From contig OZ037772.1 in assembly GCA_964035545.1 (NCBI GenBank), positions 6,779,889 to 6,843,888 on the forward strand: 64,000 bases of DNA. Direction: 5' to 3'. Origin of the DNA: Bugula neritina (lineage: Eukaryota > Bryozoa > Gymnolaemata > Cheilostomatida > Bugulidae). This document shows positions 16,093-27,900 of this stretch, one piece after another (position 1 is the stretch's first letter; each line of letters starts with the position of its first letter). The notes beneath the pieces were generated by a model. It was not told the origin of the DNA and made no database searches. It saw only the letters and a list, made by a program, of their open reading frames with translations. Both the position numbers and the translations under genes were made by a program.

Positions 16093-16504
16093 ATCCCATA
16101 ACATTTTTCAACAACATGCACTTAAAGATGCTGAATAAGAGCACAAAAAAGAATTTGACCGCCACAGAACTTCGAATCATGCCGAGACTTTTAGCCTGCA
16201 AGCAGACGCACTCACCACTACATTACAAGCTTCACTGGGTGCTCTCGACACTACACCTCACCCACTTCTCAAGAACCCAGCTGCCCTTTTTATATTACTT
16301 CTTCAGGCTTCCCTGGCCACTCAACTCCTCTCGGAGTACTACCACACTTTACTAACTGCTGGAATTAGTTATAAAACTTCCCCCTCCCCCCTCCCGTACT
16401 TGGGTTACTACCACAACTGCTTGGTTATCGCTACACTACAGAGCAAGAATGTAATGACACACACGATGGTCTTAGCAGGTTCTGCTAATATTGAAAAAAG
16501 TTAA
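16093..16504 (+). other. Possible unrecognised exon with one in-frame stop
   Basis: TTGTTGTAG at 16084-16092 is a good acceptor. The frame that follows is open to TAA at 16502 except for one TAA at 16136-16138. It has no early ATG. The peptide is helix-like and leucine/alanine-rich (for example LQADALTTTLQASLGAL, then ALFILLLQASLATQLLSEYY), and local GC is higher than the surroundings. I do not recognise a family. It could be a decayed internal exon or chance. Confidence 0.3.
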
Positions 16505-16759
16505 CTTAATTTACAGTCGTAGAAAAATTCTGCAAATGTTTATTTTCATGTTTTTTTTCTTATTTTAATCTTTAGAAGTTATTTTTTGTTGCATTTCTTA
16601 TATTCAACTATCATATACAATAAAATCCACATTACTATACTCTCATACTGGTTAGAAGTTATGACAAGTTAGTTCAGAGTGATCAGTAATAATTTTTGCA
16701 GAAGCTTATTTCCAACGAAAATTAGAGCGGCATGGAACATTTATAAGTTCAGCTTTGAA

Positions 16760-16919
16760 TATAACTTAGTTCAGCATTGAGCATATCTAAGATCATCATT
16801 GAACAGAAATAAGATCATCATTAAACATATATAATATCACTATTGAGCATAAATAAGATCACCATTGAACATATATAAGATCACCATTGAAAATATATAA
16901 GATCACCATTGAACATAAT
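16760..16919. repeat. 22-bp minisatellite
   Basis: About seven tandem copies of a unit near AAGATCACCATTGAACATATAT with changes between units; the last four are the most alike. Confidence 0.85.
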
Positions 16920-17456
16920 TTGGCTCATTGTGATAAATACAAAGAATCAACTTCACAACTCTTTATATCAACATTGATCTAACATACTATTCACTGTGAA
17001 CAGTACCTGACACTAATTTCTATTCACTGCTGGTCAATTTAGGGATCCAAAAAACGAGAGGTTTTAGTTGTCAGCTTATGTTCACTCTAACACTAATATT
17101 TCTCTCTGTGTATCATCATTCTCTAAAGAGCACAGTTTTGTTCTGTGATACTTCATTTAGGCAAATAGGAAAAAAACACTTTTATGTATGCATTTTGATC
17201 TCTGTGGTTTTGCATTCCAATGCTCAAAGTCAATTTGACTTACCCAACATCATAGAAAAGTTAAACTAATTGAACTAGGTGATAACGGCACAACAGAAAC
17301 AAATAATCTAAGCATGCAGGGACAGATAAATACAGTAAGTTTAATATTATTTCAGTAAATGGCTCTAATAATCCACAGTACTCAAATAATTTTTACATAA
17401 AAATATTTTCAATGTACCCTTGTTTACTGTATAATTACAAAAGCTGTATATAAATT

Positions 17457-17494
17457 GTGTGTGCGTGCGTGTGTGTGCGCATGTGCGCGTGTCA
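17457..17494. repeat. (GT)n/(GC) short microsatellite
   Basis: Short GTGTGCGTGCGTGTGTGTGC run just upstream of the lectin-domain relic. Confidence 0.8.
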
Positions 17495-17511
17495 CAATGA
17501 GTTAAATTGAT

Positions 17512-17645
17512 GGTAATTTTAATGATCCACCAGAAGATGAGATCTGTGACTACCTTCCTCGACAACCACCTGCATATATTTCTGGTTACATGTCATACTA
17601 GAATGTATGGTAGATATGTGAGAGTAACAGCTGTTGAAGTTAGTG
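17512..17645 (+). pseudogene. Fucolectin/F-type lectin (FTP) domain exon relic
   Basis: Near-copy of the exon at 34395-34560. Shared coding words are DEICDYLP, then RMYGRYVRVTAVEV. Relative to that copy it lacks two bases in the GCAGATATATTT stretch (here GCATATATTT), which shifts the frame between the cysteine and GRYV parts. F-type lectin domains bind fucose and have a final strand with C and GRYV-like residues; assignment rests on that short similarity. It looks like part of a duplicated segment, now broken. Confidence 0.5.
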
Positions 17646-18619
17646 GGTTTTTACCTGCTACCAGCTGGAAATTCATAGAACAAACTGTTGTAGCAGAAAT
17701 GTGGCATCCTTTTAATAACATTTTTTTTCTAATGCCTAATTTATGCTCTTCTGACACTGAATACTTCATTTTACAAAAAATATTTCTAGCTTTCTGCTAC
17801 ACAATATTGTTGTTTCATGTGCGTGATTGTTTTAGATTTTAAATTTTTACCAATATTTTTTACCAATCATTGGCTTCATATGCATAATAGTAATACCTAC
17901 CTAATCAACTGCTGGATACAATTAGTTTTTCATAATATTCTAATTAAAAAAAACGTTTTCATTAGTTATTTTCTATCTGTTAAAAATTCCTCATTCTATT
18001 AATCACATTCTAAAAACAAAGCAAAATGTAACATGTAGTGCTTTGTTTGATTATGAAAACTTCGTATGTATTAGGTGTATATATTATCTCACATCATATG
18101 ACAATAACTGTGGGATGGGCTGCATAATATCTATAATTTATATAATAAATACTTTTTTTTTCTATTTTACTATAATATTGAAAAACTCGGAATGTAAATG
18201 ATATTTTTATGTATCTGGAAGTAGAAATGAATATGCCCTATATAATGCTTAAAGGCCTCCAGCATAATTATTGTTGATTTAACTAATAAGGGAATTCATG
18301 TGAGCATATATTGTTATAGTGATAAACTATAGACATACTTGGGAGTTTCACACCTACCTGGCAACCTTCATAAATTATATAAAGCATATGCTGCCCAAAA
18401 AGCCCTGAATATGGTATAAACTATTCAGTTTTTGCATAGATATGTGTGTCCTCATTTCAATTCATTATAAATTATGAAGGCTTGCATGTTAATAATTAAC
18501 CTTTAAATGTAGCTATAATGACATCTGTTATATAATATATACAGTTTGCTTTCAACTTTGCTCAATCTTAGCACATATAAAATACAGCCACATTACTGTA
18601 ATAAAACATGCTTTGCAGC
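17646..18619. other. Intergenic, nothing recognised
   Basis: AT-rich sequence following the lectin relic. A few short open frames have no family resemblance. Confidence 0.5.
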
Positions 18620-21600
18620 ATTTGTCATGAGTGCTTGTGCTATAATAGTGCAGTACATCATTTTATATTATAGCTGGTAGTTGCATTGATTCAATTGGTT
18701 GCATTGGTGGTGGTGGTGGTGGCAGTGGCAGTGGTGATGGTGTTAATAGTGGTGGTTACTAATTTAACTAGCAAATGCATTTAACCTTTTGAATCAGATT
18801 TGAGTTGTTGGAAATTTGCCAATATATTGTCACGTATTCTATGACCATATGTATAGAAGAAGCAGTGAAGCTATACACAGCTCACCACATGAAGTCAACT
18901 AGCAGATAAGAAAGTCAAGTATCAGTTAACAGTCACTATATAGGGTTCAGTTTTACAGCCAGACTACATAAATCATACGAGCATCTATAAAATTCACAAA
19001 AATAAATTGTTGTAAAAATGAACAGCATTTTGGTTAGAAATATTATTACTGTAAAGAAATTAATTTGGAGGCATTAGATAAACTTTAATATAATTTCAAA
19101 AAATTGAAGTATAAGGAGCTGTGAAGATTCTAACATTAATGTCTTGGAATCTAGTTTTTAACCATGATTGGCTGTGACTACTATATACTTGAAATATGCC
19201 ATTTCTGCATAGCAGCATGTAATTTGTCCCTGATAGAAGCTGTATAAACATAATTCTAAATACTGGACACACTACATTCTGGCTTATAAAGCATTATTCA
19301 TAAGGAGAATATGATTCAAACCTACAGAAGTCTGAACTCTAAAACGTGTGATCCAAATATTTGATATTTATATCAGTATATGAATTATATTATAGCAACT
19401 TCCCACTCACTTTTAATAATGTACTGACAACAAATAAATTGAGTTGTCAGCTATAGAAACAATATAGTCATTGGTTATACAACCCAGAAGGTGAATACAC
19501 TAAGAGGGATGTAGACAAACCGGTGACTATAGTTAATATAAATTTAGTCCTTTGTACGTATGAAACCAGTGTAACTAATGTATGTGAAATTGTGTATAGA
19601 TAATAGAAAGCAGTGTTTGAAAAATGTGACCTTCTACACTCCTAAGGTCAACCGTGGTGTATTTTCTATATATACATGTTAGACCCTACTTTAATAACAG
19701 AGTGTTTTTATTGTGATGTTACTACAGAGTAAAAAGGCTCGCACACGATAAAATACTAATGAAGTGAAACTTCCTTTCCTTTATTGCTCCACTCAATGCT
19801 CTAGTATGACTACATACCATACTAACTACAGCATCACATCGATATACTTGCTATACTCTATTATAACTACATCCCAACTACTGCATAACTACTTACTATA
19901 CTGTAGTATAAAACCTAGGAGAAAAAACTGTATAGTTTTAATACTTGCTGCTCTATAGTAACTATACATACTATCTACATGTATATGATATAGCACTTGA
20001 ATTGTACATTTTGTTTTTGTTTCTGCAAGAATACAAGAGGAAACACCCCAATGAGTGCATGTATGACACATAAGATGTTGAGATCAAATTTCCTAATGTA
20101 AACATCACTGGCATCTTTGATGTGAAACTATTATCAATTATTTAATGAACTGTAGACACACTTTAAAGCTTCATGCTTTTGAACTACTAGCTATAACTTC
20201 ATAGTTGATATGCATATAATTTGCTATAAAATGCACTGGAGTTAGCATAAATTGTTCAGTTGTTGTATATAAATACAAATAAAGAAAAATCTATGTTTAT
20301 AATTATGTGTTACCATATCAGTCACAAAATTATTATTGCTTTGGATTTGAATTATGTTATAAACTATTCATTTTATTTTCTAACTGGATTAAAACTTTAT
20401 ATCTATTGTATGTAAATATATCATAGAACCTTAAAGCATAACCCTAATAATTTCAAAGTAGAAACCTGTTATAATTTACATTAGGTGCTTGTGATATGAC
20501 ATTGTAGTGCAGCACTAGATAACTGCGTCGTGGTTGTGGTGGTAACCTGATAACTCAATTCACCAGCTCTTTTCAGTAGTTCCTTATTGTATGCAAATAG
20601 GCAGCTGCCTTTCTAGTTGTGATGAGTATATTTTTCTGTTTGACAGATGCATGTGACGTTTGAATCAGGTTGCAATTGTTGGAAATTTGCCAAGATGTTG
20701 TCATATCATATCAGCATCTCTATATTTTAGAAAAAAAACAGTGAAGCTGTCATGTGTAGTAGGCTAGTTATAGAGAAGAGAGTCCAGAATCATTCAACAA
20801 AGGTGCATGAGATGTTAGTTTGCAGCCAGACTATGTAAACCATGCAAAAACTTGAGTTTACATAAATAAACCAGTAAAAAGTTTGATAGCAGTTTGACTA
20901 CAATTGTGTTATTATAGAGAGAGGAAGATGTAGACATTACATTACATGAGGTACCACAATCCTTCTAACATATTCTAAAAAGGTGTGAAATTTTTATAGT
21001 ATTGCTAGTCTAGTGTACATGTAGTTTTGAAATATATAGAACAATCGACTCTGACTTTTATGTCAGCAGGGCCGTACCAACCATACATTATGGCAGTTTG
21101 TCTCTGATAGAGAATGTATAAGCACTTGGAAACTAATGCAAGTAATCAAAGTACTTAACATATAACAGTATATACTACATAACTGCTTGAGAGAGCCTCT
21201 CACCCAGTTTCACAAATGAACTGACACCAACTTAGTTAATATGTTAGAGAAATAATAATTGGTACAACCCAGGAGTATAGGCATATTATATTCCAGAGAT
21301 TACAATAAGAAGGATGTACAGTATAGATATAATTTTCACTGGTTAGTATGTATTTTGTTTATCGCACATGACACAAGTGTAATTGTAAGGTCTGGGAATT
21401 TGTTTATAGATGATAAAAATCAGTGTTCCAAAAACATGACCTTTTACACTCCTATTACGTTGTAAGGTCAACAGTGTTGCAGTTTCTGTATATATACAAA
21501 TATGACCTATTTTAACATTATGATGAATTGAGCTTTGATCACATTATGCAATATGCAATGGCTATATAAAATGATTGGTAGAATGAAATGAAACTTCATT
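18620..21600. repeat. Diverged tandem duplication, about 1.9 kb spacing
   Basis: 18620-19790 and 20485-21600 share blocks in the same order: GTTGGAAATTTGCCAA, ACAGTGAAGCT, a GTGACCTT(C/T)TACACTCCT block, TAAGGTCAAC.GTG, TATATATACA.., and a following ATGAAACTTC..CTAGTATAACTACA unit. They are diverged with many indels, so the duplication is old. A GGT-rich run is at 18703-18765 in the first copy only. Confidence 0.6.
19758..19920 (+). promoter_or_regulatory. First-exon-like unit U2
   Basis: Contains AATGAAGTGAAACTTCC, then repeats of CTCTAGTATGACTACATACC and ACTACAGCATCAC. It belongs to the family upstream of copies B-D, but no clear GTGAGT donor follows here, so it may be inactive. Confidence 0.3.
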
Positions 21601-21670
21601 TTGTTTACAGCTCTACACACTACTCTGCTAGTATAACTACACTCTACCTACTACAGCACTAAATGAAAAG
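21587..21670 (+). promoter_or_regulatory. First-exon-like unit U3
   Basis: Starts GAATGAAATGAAACTTC, contains CTGCTAGTATAACTACAC and ends AAAAG/GTGAGTAAAG, a near-consensus donor at 21671. It may be an alternative noncoding first exon for copy C, or a relic. Confidence 0.35.
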
Positions 21671-24008
21671 GTGAGTAAAGACCAATTTAGTCTGCTATAT
21701 ATTTGTTAGAGCTAGAAAAACATTGTAGAAATTTTTTTTTGTTGCTGGTACATATTTTGCATGCTCGTTGTATTAAAGCATAACCATGTAGGGTGCTATA
21801 TATTTGATAAAAAAGTTATTTTTTTCTTATTGTAACTCAATGTGTTTCGTTGGTTTTTTAGGATCAAATTCATTTTGATAGATTGTGAATTAGCATGTAC
21901 TGACGTAGCTGTGATCTAAGATTCAGCAACTAGCTTCAATCAGTAGTTATACAGATGGATATTTTTAGGTTATATTGAATGTCCATAAAAAATAATGCGC
22001 TTTTAGAAATTGCATAAATATTATCCCCCTGGTGATATTTCACGCTCAGTCTCGCTGACTTAAACCTTTACTGTAATTATACACATAATTATCGCAGTCA
22101 TTTGCTGGCAAACGTCATTATTCATTTCTCTATTTGTAAGCTCTTTTACCCAACTTTCTTGCACTGCATTGTGTGTCATGAATGCTTTATAATATGGATA
22201 GCATATGAAACATGGATTTGCTGTATGATATGGTGAATTATTGTCTGTTTTGGTATAAAATACAAATTAACCGTGCACCGTTTTTGAACATGGAAACCTG
22301 TGAATTCAAAACTAATCAATTATTTATTTGCACTGTGGATCAGCATCTCAATCATTACATTAGTTTAAGGTTTATTTACGTTCATAGAATATTATGCTAA
22401 TAGTAGTAATTCTCCTTTTTGTGGATGCTGAATATTATCAACTTGCAAATCAGTTTCAATGGCTGTCTAGGCTGCGGAATCCCCTATAGTTATTTTGTAA
22501 TCTATTCTCATATTGTAGTGCAACTAATGTAGTTATGCTCAGAGCACATGCTATTGAATCAGTAAAATGAAACTGCCTGTTACTCCCCCTGCCCTTTGCT
22601 CACTCAACTACTTACTGCCCTAGCATACTGACCTACTAACTACTGCCTCCCTTCACTACTTATTGCTGCTTCAGTTCAACCATCTACTATAGCTACTGAA
22701 TTATCGCATACAAAGGTGAGCAGAAACCATGTTTTTTTAAATATCAATGGCTGACTGTGTAGTCTATATATATATAATATATGGGTTGCAAATGAGCAAA
22801 GGCTATGAAACTGCTGGAATGAAACTGCCTGTGACTCCCCCTGCCCTTTGCTCACTTAACTGCTTACTACTTTAGTATACTGACCTACTAACTACTGTAT
22901 TACTTCACTACTTATTACTCTAGTATAACCAAACACTACATACTACATCACTAATTGAAAGGTTTGTAAAGGCCACTTCATTCTGCTATATCTTTACCTT
23001 GGCGATAAGTTAGAGCTACAAACAAGTTTTAGCAAATAGTTTTTGTTTCTGGCCCATATTTTGTATATGCTCATTGTAATAAAATGTAAACATGTAGCTA
23101 GGTTGCTAATTATTTGATAGTTCTTTCTGCCATATTGTACTTCGATGTGCTTTGTTGCCTTTTCTAGAATGATATCCATTTTGATGGATTGCATGTGAAT
23201 TAGGATGTATTGGCTTACATGTGATCTGAGATCCAACAACTAGATTCAATGTTTTTAGGTATTATTGTGTGTCCATAGAAAAAGTAATGCTTTTTGATGA
23301 TATAACAATGGTCATCTTAGACTCTACAGAGATATTCCATGCTCATTCTCTCTGAGTTGAACCTGTACTATAGTTACTCATAATTATTGCAGTCACGTGC
23401 TGGTAAATGTCATGATTCATTTCTCTATTTACTAACTTTCTCACATAATTTCCCTGCACTGAATTGTGTGTCATGACTGTTTTATGATATGGATAGCGTA
23501 GGTAACATACATTTGCTATATTATATGTTATTATTTTCTGTTTTGGTATAAAAATACTGATAAATAGTGCTGCACTGTTTTTGAATATGAAAAGCTGGAA
23601 ATTTAAAACTAATCAATTATTCATATGCAGTGTAGATCAGTATCTCAATCATCACATTGGTTTAAAGTTTAATTACATTCATAGAATAGTATACTAATAG
23701 TAGTAATTTTCCTGTTTTTGATGTTGATGTAAAATACAAATCAGTTTCAATGTATGTTCAGCCTGGGGGAATCCCCTATAATTCTTTTGTAATCTATACT
23801 CATATTGTTATAGTGGTACTAACATAGTTATGCTCAGAGCACATGCCATTGAATCAATGAAGCGAAACTGCCTGTCACTCTCCCTGCCTTTTGCTTACTT
23901 CACTACTTACTACTCTAATATACTGACCTACTAACCACTGTATCACTTCACCACTTACTGCTCCAGTGTAACCACGTCTAACTTTAGCTACTACATTTAC
24001 TAGTGAGT
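21660..24008. repeat. Tandem duplication of a 1.0-1.3 kb unit with first-exon-like modules
   Basis: 21660-22715 and 22962-24008 match along their length. Shared blocks include TCTGCTATAT, GTTAGAGCTA, TTGATAGATTGTGAATTAG-like, GCAGTCA..TGCTGG, CACTG.ATTGTGTGTCATGA, GGAATCCCCTATA and TTATGCTCAGAGCACATG. Each ends in a GAAACTGCCTGT.ACTC first-exon-like module. The modules at 22564-22715 (donor GTGAGC), 22815-22961 (GTTTGT) and 23855-24002 (GTGAGT) are units U4, U5 and U6. Confidence 0.65.
23855..24002 (+). promoter_or_regulatory. Putative noncoding first exon of copy C (unit U6)
   Basis: Closest unit to the copy C start codon, about 0.9 kb upstream, ending TTTACTA/GTGAGTAAAAG. By analogy with units before B and D it may be the first exon. 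U3, U4 and U5 further upstream could act as alternatives (inference only). Confidence 0.4.
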
Positions 24009-24363
24009 AAAAGCATATTTTCTTTACTCTGTTTCATATTAATAAATACTAAATAGTGTGATAGAGTAGTAGTAGAGTGGCAGTTGAGTTTTTCTAGTTG
24101 CTTATTCATTATAATAAAAACTTTTGCTACTAGAAACGTGTAAACTTTATAGTTCAGCAAGCACAGTAAATAGAATTTGCTCTGTTTTAAAAACTTGCAA
24201 TAGTATATAGGCTATTTTAGCATTGTGTGTGGTGTTAGATATGGTGAGCTGGTTTGTTCTATGAGATATTTATTTCTGTATCTATAATTGTTTATTTCGT
24301 AATTTATATATGCTTGGAAATCAGTACTTTTGTGTATGCTTGTACTAGCATGTGCTTAGGTGT

Positions 24364-24757
<394 letters not shown>

Positions 24758-24907
24758 TCTTCCTTTAAAAGTCATTCTATTTTAGTATACTGTGTTCTCT
24801 TTTTCTTTATATGGTCTCCTATTTTCTCTGTGCTTCACATGAGCTGTATGCTTTGCCATTATTATTTTCCACAAAATATAAAAGTTTATTCACGTTGAAA
24901 TTTCAAG

Positions 24908-27900
24908 ATGGCTGCCCAGCAACTACCTGAATGGTATGAATGTGGTTATTGTGTCTCTAAGAGAGATGACATGAGAGATCCAAGAGAGCTGCCTTGTCAG
25001 CATGTATTCTGTTTGAGTTGTATTCAAGGACATTACAGCAAACATAGAACTGTGACATGCCCTGCTTGTGGGTGAGTAGAAACTATTCAACGTATACTAG
25101 AATGATATTTCCTAAGTTTGTCCAAACAATTATTTTATATTTTCTAAAGCCTTCTGAAGCTATTGTAGATGTGCTAGATACTTTGCAAGCTCATCTTGAG
25201 TAATAATAGTTATATGCAGTGTCATCTCAAAACATGTAATGCAGTAAAAGCTATACCAATAATGGTGGTTTTATAATGCTTTTCATATTTATTGTTATTA
25301 AAAAAAAAAAATTCATTTTTAAAGCCCTGCTGATAGCAATAATTTCTATAATTTTATTGCTGATGGTGGTCATGTATTCAAATCCAGCCTAGGAGTCGTT
25401 TGTATATTATTTTTGAAATTGTTCACATATTGAATGTCATGTTGTATGTTATACTGGAAGCATCATGGGCTATAATGAAATTATTACAGACAAGTGTATG
25501 GCTCACTGAAGTTTGAAGAATTACCTAAGGTTGCCATAGCAACTGGTCAATCTAGTACTCTGTACTGTACAGCTCATGGATGTCAAGGTCAAATAGCTAC
25601 ATGTTACTGTGTAAAGTGTGAAGTTATGTTCTGTACTCAACATCAACAGGTATGTTATACCTCAACCACTGCATCTCCAAATTCCAAGGCCAGGAATCAG
25701 TACAGTATTGTGTTACTTGTAAATATCTGTTTTGTTTTTAACATCAACAGGTAAAATGATGCACGCGCAAATTTATAGTAAATTTCTTAGATGTTACACT
25801 CCAAAGCTATACACATGTACACACACACGCACACATACACGCATACACACGCACAAATGCGCACACAGGGGCCCCGAAATGCACACACACGCACACACAT
25901 GCGCACACACACGTTCACACACACATACACATACATATGCACACACACATACACACTTACACGGTTGAACACTTACACACACACACCCACACCTAGTATA
26001 TGAATTATACACGATTGCTACACACATGCACACACACATGCACACACACATGCACACACACTCATGCAGACATACAAATGCCCAAAGGCATGTATGTGGA
26101 GACATTTGTGTGTGAGTGCAAGTATATGTATATGTGTATTTGCATGTGCAAGTGTGTCTCAACTTTCTTTTACATTGTTTTATTTTCAAACTTTTGGATA
26201 CTGCTTCAAATAAAAATATTGGAGTTATATAGTTATCTATTTATGTTAGATTCAAACAAAATATGTTTTTAATTTTAGGCACACAAAGCAATGTATGGTG
26301 AGTTTCACAAGGTAGTGGACATTGATGTCTACAAGAGATCACCTGCCAGCTACAATAAACCAACATGTGAACATCATCAAGAGGTTCTGGTGAGAGCTTG
26401 TAAGAAATGTGACAAACTGATCTGCTTTGAGTGTGAGATTGATGGCTATGACTGCACAGGTATGTAAAATAGTGTTCACATATATAACCGAAAAGTAAAA
26501 TTGAAAGTATTGCTTCATGGTTGCAATACAGAGTACAATTTCACCTAATAAAACTAACAAAATTGCTATATTATAGTTTTTGCAGTTTATCTAAATAATA
26601 TAAAATCATTATAAAAATAAAGTTGCAAGATTTTTTGTCATCTACTGATCTGTAGATGAACATTAGGTGTGTATTTTAGCTAAAAACAAATTGTGTTAGC
26701 AATGCAGTGTATCTTTTGATTTAACAGTCATTTTGTGCCAACTTTCTATGAGCTCAGCAGTAGTTGTGTAGATTTACAAGACTATTTGACAATAAGGTTT
26801 AATAAGGTTTAATAAGCCCTTTAGCCAAACTGATCTTTAATAATTTATTTTACAGTTATACTTAAATGAATAATCGATTACTTGATGTTTGCAAGTGAGT
26901 GATGGAAATTTATACTAGACAATTTCCTTTTACGTTTTACATGATGTCAAAAATACTAAAAATGGAAAGGCAGTATATATAGGGTGATGGGTTTTATTTG
27001 CTGTTTCTATGTAAATTTTGGCATTCAGTTTCTGATTGATTACTACATTCAGCATTATATTTCTTTTTGTAGATCAAGAGAGACATGATTTTAAGTCTCT
27101 CACATCACTGAAAGAAGAGGTAAACACCTACTTTTCTACTCAGATGCAAGTAATTGCTGAAAAGATTACCAAGATAAGTTGTTTGGACAAGAAAGTTTGG
27201 AATGATCTTGACGATCAAGAACAGAAGTGTTCAGATGTTATAAGAGAGATAGAGACAGTTAGAGATGAGATGGTGAGTGGTTAGTTATAGTTTCTTTTTG
27301 TGATGCATTTTTAAAACACCAAATTTTTTGAAAGTGTACGTATCCTCAAATGATTTAACTTCAAAAAAAAATTAGGTCAACATTAACAATGTATAATGAA
27401 TTTAATATCGCTATCTTGCGTATTTATATATATTCTCATTAGGTCTTTAAAATCCGTAATAGCTAAATACAACTTCACACAAGTTTGACTTACTAAACAA
27501 AGTGATAATAAATTATTTGTAATAGTATACTCTGCATCTTTTTAATATATAACAAATAATGTTGATATGTTCTTGAAAATTGATTACCATGATACTATAT
27601 TCTAAAATTAGACAGCAACACTTATAAAATACAGGAATAAATGCTTCATACATGTACTAGAATGCAGAATTCATTTGTGACAACTAAGAAACTATTCATT
27701 GTTAGTCAATAAACTAAAATGAAAGTTTTGTGGTTGTATACAAAAGTATTTTCAGTGAACTCAAAGCAAACTTTTCTCAATAAACTCTCAGTTAGAAACT
27801 AATCCAGAAATGTAAAAATTCAAATTGAACGTTTTTGCATTTTTGCTAAATATTTTCAAATCAGACAGGAAGGCATGTGTAAATATTAAAATAATTATTT

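Noticed and set aside
25732-26272. His-Thr and Cys-Val rich frames on both strands
   Set aside because: Artefacts of the CA-rich microsatellite in intron 2 of copy C.
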